DNA of 64,000 bases from AP-15 sp963790875. Its GTDB lineage: Bacteria; Pseudomonadota; Alphaproteobacteria; ATCC43930; CGMCC-115725. Under the pieces are notes generated by a model. The model was not told where the DNA came from and searched no databases. It saw only the letters and a program-made list of their open reading frames with translations. Below are positions 7,440 through 16,591 of the stretch, in pieces; the stretch's first letter is position 1, and the number at the start of each line of letters is the position of its first letter. Both the position numbers and the translations under genes were made by a program. The stretch is taken from positions 1,426,001-1,490,000 of the forward strand of contig CAWBQT010000003.1 in NCBI GenBank assembly GCA_963790875.1, given 5' to 3'.

Positions 7440-8813
7440 TTAGATGCCGGCGGCGGATTCCTGCAGCCCGCCCGTCCGCGCCGGATCGTCGAAGACGCTG
7501 GCGGGCCAGGGCAGGCCGTAATGCTCGCGCAGTGTGGTGCCCTGGTATTCGGTGCGGAACAACCCGCGCCGCTGCAAGAGCGGGACCACCTCGGCGCTGA
7601 ACAGGTCGAGCTGCGCCGGCAATAGGGGCGGCATGATGTTGAACCCGTCCGCGGCACCCTCGGCGAACCAGTCCTCGATCAGATCGGAGATCTGTTCCGG
7701 CGTCCCGGCCGTCACGAAATGCCCGCGCGCGCCGGCCAGATAACCGAGCAATTGGCGCAGTGTCGGCCGGTCGCGCCGCACCAGGTTCAGAATCACCTCG
7801 GTGCGGCTGCGCGCCGCCTCGACCGATTCGGGGTCCGGAAAATCCGCCGACGACAGCGGACGATCGAGCGGCAGATGCGCGAAATCGTGCCCGCCGAAGC
7901 GGCCCGAGAGCCGCTTGCGCCCGACCTCGGGATCGGCAAGCTCGTTGACTTCTCGCGCCAGACGCTGCGCCTCGGTCTCGGTCGCGCCGATCATCGGGCT
8001 GAGGCCGGGCAGGATCAGGACGTGCTCGGGCAGCCTTCCCTCGGCTGCCGCCAGGCGCTTCAGATCGGCATAGAATTCCCGTGCCGTCGCTTTCGCCATA
8101 TGGGCGGTGAAGACGGCGTCGGCATGCCTTGCGGCGAAGCGGCGGCCGGTGTCGGAAGAGCCGGCCTGCACCAGGACCGGCCGACCCTGCGGGCAGCGCG
8201 GCAGGTTGAGCGGCCCGGCGACCGTATAGAAATCGCCGCGGTGGTTGATCGGGCCGATGCGGCTGCGCCGCGCGTACTCCCCGGCGGCTCGGTCGTCGAC
8301 GACCGCATCCGCCGCCCAGCTGTCCCACAGCGCCTTGACCACCGCCATGAACTCTTCGCCACGGGCATAGCGGTCGGCGTGGCTTACCTGGCCGGCGCCG
8401 CCATAATTTTCCGCCGCCGCAGCGAGCCACGACGTCACGATATTCCAGGCCGCCCGGCCGTCGCTGATGTGGTCGATCGAGGCGAACTGCCGCGCGAGGT
8501 TGAACGGTTCCGTGTAGGTGGTCGAGGCGGTCGCGATCAACCCGACGCGGCGGGTCGCGACCGCGATCGCCGCCAATACGGTGATCGGTTCGAGCCAGGT
8601 GCGGGGCGCTTGGGCGACGTCGCCGCCGAGCGCCAGTTGGTCCGCAAAGAAAATCGAATCGAAGAGTGCCGCCTCGGCGCGCTGCGCCAGATCCTGGTAA
8701 TAGCGGATATCGGTCAGCGGCAGCGGCGAGGTCACCGGATGGCGCCAGGAGGCCTCATGGTGGCCGCGGCCGTGGATGAACAGGTTGAGATGCAACTGCC
8801 GCCGCCGCTTCAT
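7440..8813 (-). CDS. LLM-class flavin-dependent monooxygenase, NtaA/SnaA/DmoA type
   Basis: 457 residues, the usual length for the nitrilotriacetate-monooxygenase branch of the luciferase-like fold. Signatures in order: an N-terminal LNLFIHGRGHHEASWRHP strand (about 8-25), FDSIFFADQL, TWLEPITVLAAIAVATRRVG, ASTTYTEPFNLARQFASIDH, GRAAWNIVTSW and a C-terminal EWFAEGAADGFN-like segment. Such enzymes use FMNH2 from a separate reductase to cleave C-N or C-S bonds in small organic substrates. No reductase gene is adjacent. The substrate cannot be predicted. Confidence 0.88.
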   Translation of the reverse strand: MKRRRQLHLNLFIHGRGHHEASWRHPVTSPLPLTDIRYYQDLAQRAEAALFDSIFFADQLALGGDVAQAPRTWLEPITVLAAIAVATRRVGLIATASTTYTEPFNLARQFASIDHISDGRAAWNIVTSWLAAAAENYGGAGQVSHADRYARGEEFMAVVKALWDSWAADAVVDDRAAGEYARRSRIGPINHRGDFYTVAGPLNLPRCPQGRPVLVQAGSSDTGRRFAARHADAVFTAHMAKATAREFYADLKRLAAAEGRLPEHVLILPGLSPMIGATETEAQRLAREVNELADPEVGRKRLSGRFGGHDFAHLPLDRPLSSADFPDPESVEAARSRTEVILNLVRRDRPTLRQLLGYLAGARGHFVTAGTPEQISDLIEDWFAEGAADGFNIMPPLLPAQLDLFSAEVVPLLQRRGLFRTEYQGTTLREHYGLPWPASVFDDPARTGGLQESAAGI

Positions 8814-9203
8814 CGCGCCGATCCTTGCCCCGGAGCCGCTTTCTTATATCCGTGCCGCCGTCGGACGCCATGCCGATTTCCGCCGCCCGGCAGGGCAGGG
8901 CGTTCGCATGCGCCGCCGAGACCTGGGTGCGCGGTCCTCCAGCCCTCGGAGCATGTGGAAGATGAGCAAAATCGCTGGATAGGCGCGCTGCGTCCTTCGA
9001 GACAGCCGCGGAGTTTATCCTCGGGCCGCGAGGCGCGCCGTCGGGCGCATCTCGAAGCACGCGCGGTCGTGCAAAAGGCCGGATACTCGCTGCCCCACGC
9101 TGAACGCGGACATCCGTTCGCCCCAGCAGCCTGGCGCAGCCACCTGGGCATCAACGTTCGACGCGCCCGGATTTGCGCAGAACCCCGAAACTACTGCGGC
9201 CAG
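8814..9203. other. Intergenic region left of the IS element
   Basis: About 390 bases with no frame I can support, no RNA gene and no strong repeat. It ends at the CTAG that borders the IS1182-type element. Confidence 0.4.
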
Positions 9204-9207
9204 CTAG

Positions 9208-9221
9208 CAGCCTGTCGGACT
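9208..9221 (+). repeat. IS1182-type left inverted repeat
   Basis: CAGCCTGTCGGACT, preceded by CTAG. It matches the right end exactly in inverse orientation. Confidence 0.88.
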
Positions 9222-9287
9222 TAGGTGGAAGCCGACCCAGAATGTGGTAGGTTTGAGTGGGGGATGTGTACTAGGGGCGGGTGGGGG

Positions 9288-10667
9288 ATGAGCAATTTTC
9301 GCCAGGTGGATCGGCAGACGGGGTTTCTGTTGCCACCCTCGGTAGATGAGTGGCTGCCGCAACGACATTTGGCGCGCTTTGTGGTGGAAGTGATTGACGG
9401 TCTGGATCTGCACGAGCTGAGCGGCAGCTATCGCGGGTCGGGCTCGGCGTCGTACCACCCAGCGATGCTGCTGGGGCTGTTGGTTTACGGCTATGCGACG
9501 GGGGTGTTTTCGAGCCGAAAGCTGGAGCAGGCGACGTACGATTCGGTGGCGTTTCGCTTCATCGCGGCAAACGACCACCCGGACCACGACACGATCGCGA
9601 CGTTCCGGCGGCGGTTTTTGCCGGAGATCGAGGGGCTGTTCGTCAGGGTGTTGTTGTTGGCCCGCGAGATGGGGGTTCTCGGTCTGGGCACGGTGGCGTT
9701 GGACGGGACCAAGATCCACGCCAATGCGAGCCGGCATAGCGCGCTCTCTTATGAGCATGCTGGGAAGCTGGAGGCGCAGCTGAAGGCCGAGGTGGGAGAG
9801 CTGATGGCCAAGGCCGAGGCGGCCGATACGGCGGATCTTCCTAAGCCTGCCCCGGCGAAGGCCGGGGGGATGTCGATCCCCGAGGAGTTGGAGCGACGCG
9901 AAGTACGACTGCAGAAGCTGGCCGAGGCGCGCAGCAAAATCGAGGCGCGTGCCAGCGAGCGCTTGGCCCGTGAGCAGGCGGAGTATGAGGCCAAAGTCGC
10001 GGCGCGCGAGGCCAAGGCCAGGGCGAGCGGCAGGAAGCCTGGCGGCAGGCCGCCGGCGCCGCCGGCTGCGGGGCCCGGCCCCACCGATCAGATCAATCTG
10101 ACCGACGAGGACTCGCGGATCATGCCGGTGGCGGGCGGCGGGTTCGAGCAATGCTACAACGCGCAAGCCGTAGTGACGGCAGACAGCCTGTTGGTGGTCG
10201 CCAGCGATGTCGTACAAGCCGCGAACGACAAGCAGCAACTCGCGCCGATGCTGGGCAAGCTGGCGGCTTTGCCGGCGGATCTCGGCAGGGCGCAAACGAT
10301 GCTCGGCGACAATGGCTATTGCAGCGCCGCCAATGTGACAGCCTGCACCGCGGCAGGGATCGAGCCGCTGCTGGCGCTCGGCCGTGCGCCACATAACCCA
10401 CCCTTGGCCGAGCGCTTTGCTCCGGCACCGCCCGCACCGCAGGACCCGACGCCGCTCGAAGCGATGGCGCACCGCTTGGCGACACCCGAAGGCAAGAAGC
10501 TCTACGGCCGGCGCAAGTGCACCCCGGAGCCAGTCTTCGGCATAATCAAGTCGGTTCTGGGCTTTCGCCAATTCCTGCTGCGCGGGCTCGATAAAGTCCG
10601 CGGCGAGTGGAGCCTGGTCACCATGGCCTGGAACATCAAGCGGATCTTCGCCCTCGCCGCCCGGTAA
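9288..10667 (+). CDS. IS1182-family DDE transposase
   Basis: 459 residues. The N-terminal DUF772 domain is visible as FRQVDRQTGFLLPPSVDEWL, then YHPAMLLGLLVYGYATGVFSSRKLE. DDE-core segments follow: GTVALDGTKIHANAS (first Asp), MLGDNGYCSAAN (second Asp) and YGRRKCTPEPVFGIIKSVLGFRQFLLRG (Glu region). A long charged coiled-coil insertion (about 165-265) separates the first and second Asp. Start ATG 9288 follows a G-rich Shine-Dalgarno; an upstream in-frame start at 9225 is less likely. No lesion seen. Confidence 0.93.
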   Translation: MSNFRQVDRQTGFLLPPSVDEWLPQRHLARFVVEVIDGLDLHELSGSYRGSGSASYHPAMLLGLLVYGYATGVFSSRKLEQATYDSVAFRFIAANDHPDHDTIATFRRRFLPEIEGLFVRVLLLAREMGVLGLGTVALDGTKIHANASRHSALSYEHAGKLEAQLKAEVGELMAKAEAADTADLPKPAPAKAGGMSIPEELERREVRLQKLAEARSKIEARASERLAREQAEYEAKVAAREAKARASGRKPGGRPPAPPAAGPGPTDQINLTDEDSRIMPVAGGGFEQCYNAQAVVTADSLLVVASDVVQAANDKQQLAPMLGKLAALPADLGRAQTMLGDNGYCSAANVTACTAAGIEPLLALGRAPHNPPLAERFAPAPPAPQDPTPLEAMAHRLATPEGKKLYGRRKCTPEPVFGIIKSVLGFRQFLLRGLDKVRGEWSLVTMAWNIKRIFALAAR

Positions 10668-10802
10668 AGGAGCATCAGAAGAGTATATCTCAACCAAAGC
10701 GAGATATCGGTCGGAACCCTTGACCAAGTCTCCAACCCGTCAGCATCCCGACGACGGTTGACGCAATGCAAAGCCGCGTTCCATCCCTCGATAGTTAAAC
10801 CC

Positions 10803-10816
10803 AGTCCGACAGGCTG
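10803..10816 (-). repeat. IS1182-type right inverted repeat
   Basis: AGTCCGACAGGCTG, the inverse of the left end, followed by CTAG. Confidence 0.88.
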
Positions 10817-10829
10817 CTAGCGGCGCGAA

Positions 10830-11192
10830 TTATAGCTTCGGCGGATCGATCGCGGCGAGCTCCTGCTCAATCACCGCGCGCAGGGGCGGCAGGTGGTTCC
10901 GAACGGTTTCCCAGACGCGGCGCGCGGCCACGTCCTCGTATTCGTGGCGATAGAAATTCCCGGCAGCCGCCATATCTCGCCATTCGATGGCACCATGCCT
11001 CTGCTTCAGTTCTTCGGGCAGACGCCGCGATGCCTCGGAGATGATTTCGAGACAACGAGTCACGGCATAAAGCCGCAGCATGTCATCCTTGAAGGAGTCA
11101 TAGGTCGAACCCGCCGTAAAATTTTGCGCCAGCGCGATGTGATGCTGGATATCGATGAGCCAGCGCCTGGTGCCCTGAACGTTAGAACGCAT
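10830..11192 (-). CDS. hepT: HepT-like toxin (DUF86), HEPN ribonuclease fold
   Basis: 120 residues, all helical. The family hallmarks are WLIDIQHHIALAQ near the start, the ALEIISEASRRLP-like segment (here CLEIISEASRRLPEEL), WRDMAAAGN and the catalytic RHEY, corresponding to the R-x(n)-H-x-Y motif of HEPN toxins. It overlaps the upstream antitoxin gene by 11 bases, the standard MntA-HepT arrangement. HepT is neutralised when MntA adenylylates the tyrosine of this motif. The IS element sits 10 bases after its stop. Confidence 0.88.
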   Translation of the reverse strand: MRSNVQGTRRWLIDIQHHIALAQNFTAGSTYDSFKDDMLRLYAVTRCLEIISEASRRLPEELKQRHGAIEWRDMAAAGNFYRHEYEDVAARRVWETVRNHLPPLRAVIEQELAAIDPPKL

Positions 11193-11478
11193 AAATGGTG
11201 TCTGCGGTCGCGGCAGGAGCCACGTAAGATTTTAGGGCCTCGCGGTCCACGACATCGACTGGGCCGTCGAACAGCGCCGCAATGTATTCCTTGAGCCCCG
11301 CGTAACCCCAGACCCCGACATGCGCCTCGGGATCGATCTCGATCATAATGTCGACGTCGCTGTCCGGCCGGTTGTCGCCGCGCGCGCGCGAGCCAAACAA
11401 GGCCGCGTGACTGACGCCGCGGGACCGCAAGGCGGTTTCGTTTTCTTTCAACCTGGCAAGGATTTCCTGGCTGTTCAT
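11182..11478 (-). CDS. mntA: MntA-type antitoxin, minimal nucleotidyltransferase
   Basis: 98 residues from ATG 11478. The polymerase-beta nucleotidyltransferase motif is complete: GSRARGDNRPDSDVD, with G29-S30 and the metal-binding Asp41 and Asp43, followed by IMIEID (third acidic strand). Minimal nucleotidyltransferases paired with HEPN proteins transfer AMP to the toxin's active-site tyrosine. A longer frame to 11583 lacks support. It overlaps hepT, so both are expressed from one message. Confidence 0.88.
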   Translation of the reverse strand: MNSQEILARLKENETALRSRGVSHAALFGSRARGDNRPDSDVDIMIEIDPEAHVGVWGYAGLKEYIAALFDGPVDVVDREALKSYVAPAATADTIYAF

Positions 11479-11765
11479 AGACACAATATAGCATGAAACG
11501 CTGGCATCCGTCTGCCATTCGCCGCGCCGGGAGCCGGGCTTGCGCCAAACCGCCCGGTGGATACCGGGGCGGAACGGCGGCAAGGCGAGCCCGCCGCTCG
11601 ATTTACGAGCGTTACCCAGGCCTCACCCCGGGACGGTGGGCCGGATCGCGATGACGGGCGCTCGCCCCACGGCTTTCGCGCAGGCGAAGCCGATAGGCTG
11701 GTCGAGATCGGATGAAGAACCCATTATCGATATCTTATATTGCTTCAGCTCGGGTGCCTGAGCCG

Positions 11766-12455
11766 ATGCAAGCGGCCATGGATCCCCGGATTCTCATCCT
11801 TTGCCCGTTGGCCGACGAGTGGTCTCTCCTGGTGAACACGGTTGAATCGTCGCATCAGGTAGAGCGCGTTCATGATCTCAAGATCGAGGCCAGGTATGCC
11901 CCTGACTGGCGTGCCTTGGTGGCACCGGGCGGCCACGGCAAGACGCAATTCGCTGTTCAGGCTCAATATCTGATCGGCCTGTTTCCGTCGATCGAACTCG
12001 TGATCTGCGCCGGCGCCGCCGGCAGTCTCGCGCCGGAACTGTCCGTCGGCGATGTCGTGGTCGGGACGGAGACGGTGGAGCACGATTACCGCCTCCTGTT
12101 CGCGACACGCCCGCTGCCACGTTTTCCCGGTCATGGGCCGTCGATTGAGGCTTTGCGTCGACGGGCGCATCACGTCAGCAGCTTTCATGTCATCTTCGAT
12201 GTGATCGCAAGTGGCGACGAGGATGTTGTCTCGTCGGAGCGCGCCCGGACACTTCGCGAAGAGACGGGTGCCGCATGCGTCGCATGGGAAGGCAGCGGCG
12301 CGGCGCGCGCGGCTCTCTTCAACGGCATTGGCTCACTTGAGGTCCGCGCCGTGACCGATGCCGCCGATAAGGAAGCACCACAGCGCTTCGAAGAGAACCT
12401 GCCAATTGCTATGGCAAATCTCGCGAGCTTGTTGAGATTATGGTTAGAGACGTAA
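11766..12455 (+). CDS. Phosphorylase-superfamily nucleosidase, MTA/SAH nucleosidase-like
   Basis: About 229 residues. DPRILILCPLADEW near the start and LVICAGAAGSLAPELSVGDVVVG (about 78-100) are the purine-nucleoside-phosphorylase fold signatures, the second being the ribose- and base-binding loop. EGSGAARAALFNG and VRAVTDAADKEA correspond to the C-terminal part, with the catalytic Asp in TDAAD. Expected to cleave methylthioadenosine, adenosylhomocysteine or a related nucleoside. Start uncertain: ATG 11766 and 11778 are both plausible, neither with a good Shine-Dalgarno sequence. Stands alone. Confidence 0.78.
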   Translation: MQAAMDPRILILCPLADEWSLLVNTVESSHQVERVHDLKIEARYAPDWRALVAPGGHGKTQFAVQAQYLIGLFPSIELVICAGAAGSLAPELSVGDVVVGTETVEHDYRLLFATRPLPRFPGHGPSIEALRRRAHHVSSFHVIFDVIASGDEDVVSSERARTLREETGAACVAWEGSGAARAALFNGIGSLEVRAVTDAADKEAPQRFEENLPIAMANLASLLRLWLET

Positions 12456-12568
12456 AGGCGCAGTTTCGATCACTGGCCCGATCGTGGGCCGACACCGGCA
12501 CCAGCACCGGGTGGTCGGCGCCGGCTACTCAGCGGCTTGGCGGACCCGACGACAACTCCCGACCCGCG

Positions 12569-13651
12569 CTAGCCGTAGCCCGGCCTACCAAGCGATCCCG
12601 AAACCGTACATTCGGCACCGCGTGGCGTCGACGGCGGCTGCCCCTTCAGCTTCGTCAGCAGATCAGCTTCACGCTCGGGGGTGAGGCCAGTGCGGAGTTT
12701 CGCCCTACGCTCCGGAGAACTGCGGAGCCAGGCCAGGGTGTCGGCGGCGGTAAGCGGCAGCGGGCGGTAGGTGAGGCCCGCGGCGATGGCGCGGCGGATG
12801 TCGCGGCGGTGGAAGCCAAAGGTTTCGCGCTGTCCGGGAATCCACACGGGCATGTCGCCCCAAGGCGAGACTTTGTTCTCCTCCAAGAACGTCGAGGGTG
12901 CCCAGACGAGCTTGGGATGGACTTGTATACCCTGGGCGATCCCCGCCAGCATCTGGTCCATGGTGATGGGGTGCTCGGGACCAGCGGCGTTAAACACGCC
13001 GGTGATGCGCTCTTCGGCCACGCGGATGGTCCATTCGGCCAGGTCGCGGACGTCGATGAACTGCACTGGATCGCTCCCGTCGCCGGGCGCCAGTGTTTCG
13101 CCGCCGCGGGCCAGTCGTGCGGGCCAATAGGTGAAGCGGTCGGTCTCGTCGCCCGGTCCCACGATCAAACTCGCGCGGATAACAGTGGTGGCGGCCTCGC
13201 CGTACCGGGTCCGCGCCTCCTGTTCGCTCCGGGCCTTGAGCGGTCCATAAAGCCCGCCGGTCGGCGCTCAGTGACTTGGCTGTCTCGGCCATCGGGTCGG
13301 CGCCCTTGTAGACCGCGAGCGGGGCTGTCTCGTCGGCCGGCCTGTCGTTGGCGGCATATACCGAGATGGTCGAAATGAAGACGTACTGGCCGACATGACC
13401 CTTCAGCACGCGGGCGGCATCGCGAACCCAGATTGGTAATGAGGTCGGGTTATCGATGCAGACGTCCCAGTCGCGAGCCTCCAGCGCTTTGAGGTCTCCG
13501 TCGCGGTCACCGAGCAACTCCTCAACGGAGCCAGGCCAGGCCTCCTTCTGCCGGCCGCGGTTGAAAATAGTGACGCGTGCCCACGGGCCAGCGCGTAGCG
13601 CACTTGGTGCGGGCCAATGAAACCCGTGCCACCCAGGATCAGCAGGCGCAT
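12569..13651 (-). pseudogene. NAD-dependent epimerase/dehydratase, broken by two frameshifts
   Basis: Start ATG 13651 gives MRLLILGGTGFIGPHQVRYA, the Rossmann GxxGxxG nucleotide-binding motif. Around 13573 the frame must shift by one base to continue with VTIFNRGRQ, and again near 13249 to continue with YGPLKARSEQEA. The rest, VGPGDETDRFTYWPARLARGG and FIDVRDLAEWTIR, is a good extended-SDR family C-terminal half of about 200 residues. Apart from the two single-base indels every segment is conserved, so the loss is recent or due to sequence error. Probable sugar-nucleotide or isoflavone-reductase-like oxidoreductase. Confidence 0.83.
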
Positions 13652-13899
13652 CGGTTCAAAGGGCGGCGTGCCGCGCATGGCGCGATCCAGCGAACGACAA
13701 GGAAGGGAAGGGAGTTGGCCTTGAGGACGGCGCTGACGAAGACGTTGGTGTCGGTCTCGAACACGTCGATATCTTTTCCGCCATCACACTACCTACCCTC
13801 CGCCCGATGATCTAAGCCGTGGCCGGCGCAGGGTCAAATTTGGCCGGCCCGCTGTTTTCGCCATCCGTACGCCCCTGCCAAGCCACAAGGAGCGATTTT

Positions 13900-14151
13900 C
13901 TAGATCGCTCCCGTATTTTTCACTTTTTCACGATAGCAGACGCTCGCAGGCATTCCCGTAGCGATCATTGCCTTATTTTTCGGGGCATATTCGGTGAGAA
14001 CACCAACAAGCTTGGCTTGACACCGGGCTTGTTTAGCGAGACTTTCCGGATTATCGAACTTCCCCAAATCAAACATTGCTTCTCCGCTCGATCCGGTTGG
14101 GCTGACGGAGTGTGTGCCAATACCAACAGGGTTGAATGATTGCTTCTTCAT
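13900..14151 (-). CDS. Small hypothetical protein
   Basis: 83 residues from ATG 14151 (MKKQSFNPVGIGTHS). Less GC-biased than neighbours and with a natural-looking composition (KFDNPESLAKQARCQAKL). No domain recognised and no signal peptide. It is flanked upstream by the CACGGAGA inverted-repeat element. May be a fragment of a larger decayed gene. Confidence 0.35.
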   Translation of the reverse strand: MKKQSFNPVGIGTHSVSPTGSSGEAMFDLGKFDNPESLAKQARCQAKLVGVLTEYAPKNKAMIATGMPASVCYREKVKNTGAI

Positions 14152-14168
14152 CCCAAAAAGAGCAATTC

Positions 14169-14293
14169 GCCACGGAGACACGGAGACACGGAGGTTTTTC
14201 CGCGAGATGGAACTTCCCGGAGGCCACCCGAAAGGCGAGTGATCAATGTTATTCCAGGCGCTCGTTTCTTCTCCGTGTCCTCCGTATCTCCGG
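14169..14293. repeat. Inverted-repeat intergenic element (CACGGAGA type)
   Basis: The left arm has tandem GACACGGA units (14169-14194) and the right arm is their inverse, CTCCGTGTCCTCCGTATCTC (14271-14290), with about 75 bases between. The arms could form a long imperfect hairpin. A structurally similar element with different wording precedes serA at 49152. Confidence 0.6.
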
Positions 14294-14325
14294 GGTGAAA
14301 CTGCCGGATTGAGGTTCATACGCGC

Positions 14326-15676
14326 TCAACGTGCGGGCGCCGGACAGCGGCAGTAGATCGCGTTGCGCTCTCCCGCCTCATGCGCCACCGTCGCGAAAGT
14401 CACGGCGCCGCCCGGTCCCGCTACGGCGACCGCGTTGAGCGCGAACCGGCCGATCACCCCGCCCTGCGGCAGCGTTTCGCCCATCGTCGCGATCCGCCTG
14501 ACATGGCCCGCCGGTCCGGCGAAAGCGGCTAGCGGGCCGGGCCCGCCATCGAGGGCCGCGATGAACGCCGTCACCCCGCCTGGTGCTACCGTCGGCCAGG
14601 GGCCAAACCCGGCATAGCGCCCGCCGCCCGGCGCCGAGGCACCTTCGACGGCGATCTCGGCCAGACCCTCCGCGCCGACGCGCAGCACCGCTTCGCGGGT
14701 GATGTCGTTCTTGCCGAGATAGGCGCCGAACGCGATCCCGTCCGCGTCATCGATCGCGATCCGCTCGGAAAAGCGCAGGATCATCGCCCCGCTCGGCGTG
14801 CGCTCGCCGGCTCCGACCAGGAGATGCAGGGCCCGCGCCCCGGCGACGAAGATGCCGCCCAGCGCCGGTCCCCGGAAGATCGCCGCCGGAAAGGCGATGA
14901 CGTCGCTGTCATTGAGCGCCGGCTCGCCGATGTCGTCCATCCTGCCGCCGATGCGCAGCAAGAGGTCGCCCTCGGCAACGATGCGCTGCAACCGCAGCCC
15001 GTTCCAGAAATAGAGCACGTCGAAGCAGATCGCGCACGCGCCGCACTTTGGCTACGAAAGCGAGTTCGTCGTTGTCGTTCAACGCCGGCGCGTCGAAGTT
15101 GACGAGGACCCCCTGCGGCACGCCCGGCGCGTCGTCGCCGGCGAGCGCGATCGCCTGCAGCCCCGCGGCGCCGGCAAGGAATACGCCTTCGGTCGCCCGC
15201 CCCCCGGCGATCTCCGCGGTGAAAGCCACATGGCCCGCCGCGTTCAGCGACGGCAGCGGATGCGCCCCGAATTCCGCGAGCGTCCCGCCACCCGGCAAGC
15301 TGTCGCCGAACGCCGCGACCTTCGTCACGCGGCCGCGATCGGCGAGGAAGATCCCCTCGCGGGCCGCCGCGTGCAGCACGGTGCCGTAGAACGCGACCTG
15401 GCCGCGGGCATTGACCGGGGCCACGATCGGTTGCGCGGTCACGTCGAACCGGTCGAAGCGGCCGCCGCCGGGCGCCGTCAGACCAGACCGCACGACGGCA
15501 CGCAACACGCCGGTTTCGGAAGGCGCAACGGATATCGGCTGGGACATCACCCCGACCGCGGGCTGCGCCGGCGATATCGTCGGCGCCGAGGGTGCCACCC
15601 ACAGCACCGCCGCCCACAGACCGGTAACCACGGCGCCGGCTACCAGCAGGCGCCGCCAGGCGGCTGTCAGCAGCAT
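14326..15676 (-). pseudogene. Exported repeat protein of the choice-of-anchor/DUF7453 type, one frameshift
   Basis: ATG 15676 begins a membrane-anchoring or signal segment (hydrophobic 8-30) followed by tandem beta repeats built on a pattern such as GETLPQGGVIGRF, GASAPGGGRYAGF and GDSLPGGGTLAEF, alternating with LNAAGHVAF and LNDNDELAF. This G-D-x-x-P-G-G / N-x-x-G-x-V-A-F alternation is seen in uncharacterised secreted beta-propeller-like proteins. Near 15040 a one-base shift is needed to pass from FVAKVRR to FDVLYFWNGLRLQR. Both halves are otherwise intact. It lies four bases downstream of the metal-binding protein gene on the same strand. Confidence 0.72.
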
Positions 15677-15679
15677 CGC

Positions 15680-16591
15680 TCAGTTGCGCAGCATGCCGGC
15701 CTTCAGGGTCAATACGTCGTGGCGCAGCATGTTGAGGTAGGTGTCCGCCTCGCTGCCGGCGGGGGAGAGCGCATCGCCGTAGAGCGTGCCGCCGACCTCG
15801 GCACCGGTTTCGCCGACGATGCGCTGCATCGCCCGCGGATCAGTGATGCTGTCGAGGAACAATGCCCGCACGTGGTCGGCCCGGATCTGTTGCGCGAGCT
15901 TCGCCAGCTCCGCCGCCGAAGGCTCGGCGTTATTGGTCCAGCCGTTGATCGACAGCAGCGTTATGGAATAGGTGTTGGCAATGTATTGCATCGAATCGTG
16001 CGACGACAATGCCCGCCGTTTTGCCGCCGGCACACTGGCGAGCTCGCGCCGCGCCCAGCCATCCACCGCCTCGATCGCTTTCGTGTAGGCCGCCGCATGC
16101 GCGCGGTACTCGGCGGCGCCGGCCGGATCGAGGCGCACCAGTGCCGCGGCGATGTTGCGCACGTAAATGACGCCATTCTTCGGATCGAGCCAGGCGTGCT
16201 GGTCGATCGCCTCGGGAAGCTGCCGGCCGGAGACCGGATGTTCCTCGGCCGCCGTCAAGGTCCGCACATTGCGGGTCACCACGACCTTCGTGCCCTTGAA
16301 CTGGGCCTGCTTGAGCAGCGGTTCGAGCCAAGGCTCGAACTCTTCGTTGAGGTCGTTGACGAAGATGGCGCGGGCCGAAGCGACTGTCGCGACGTCGCCG
16401 GCGGTCGCCTGGTACAACTCGCAGTCCCCGCCGGGCCCGACGATCGTCCGGATGGCAATCCGACCGCCGCCGACATTGGCGAGCATGTCGGCGATGACGC
16501 TGAACGTCGCGACCACCCTGACGCGGTCCGCGGCTTGCGCCGAAAGGCTGGCCAGCAGCAGCGCGGCGAGCAGGATCAAACAACGAGCCAT
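15680..16591 (-). CDS. Metal ABC transporter substrate-binding protein (ZnuA/TroA family)
   Basis: 303 residues. Signal peptide at 1-20 (LILLAALLLASLSAQAA). TroA-fold signatures: VVATFSVIADMLANVGG (start of the N-lobe), DCELYQATAGDV, QHAWLDPKNGVIYVRN with metal ligands around His, SHDSMQYIANTY and AEPSAAELAKLAQQI. It delivers zinc, manganese or iron to the neighbouring permease. The His-rich loop typical of zinc-specific ZnuA is missing, so the metal is uncertain. ATG 16591 overlaps the permease stop by one base, so translation is coupled. Confidence 0.9.
   Translation of the reverse strand: MARCLILLAALLLASLSAQAADRVRVVATFSVIADMLANVGGGRIAIRTIVGPGGDCELYQATAGDVATVASARAIFVNDLNEEFEPWLEPLLKQAQFKGTKVVVTRNVRTLTAAEEHPVSGRQLPEAIDQHAWLDPKNGVIYVRNIAAALVRLDPAGAAEYRAHAAAYTKAIEAVDGWARRELASVPAAKRRALSSHDSMQYIANTYSITLLSINGWTNNAEPSAAELAKLAQQIRADHVRALFLDSITDPRAMQRIVGETGAEVGGTLYGDALSPAGSEADTYLNMLRHDVLTLKAGMLRN

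Larger units (their letters stand above)
9208..10816 (+). mobile_element. IS1182-family insertion sequence, apparently complete
   Basis: A 1.6-kb element bounded by perfect 14-bp inverted repeats CAGCCTGTCGGACT (9208-9221 and, inverted, 10803-10816). Each end is flanked by CTAG (9204-9207 and 10817-10820), a 4-bp palindrome that is either the duplicated target or a preferred site. One transposase gene fills the interior. The right end lies only 10 bases past the hepT stop codon, so the toxin-antitoxin pair was spared. Intact ends and an intact transposase indicate a recent, possibly active insertion. Confidence 0.9.

Noticed and set aside
9204..10727. 507-codon minus-strand frame across the IS element
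   Set aside because: Mirror of the transposase reading frame; low-complexity Arg/Leu-rich translation.
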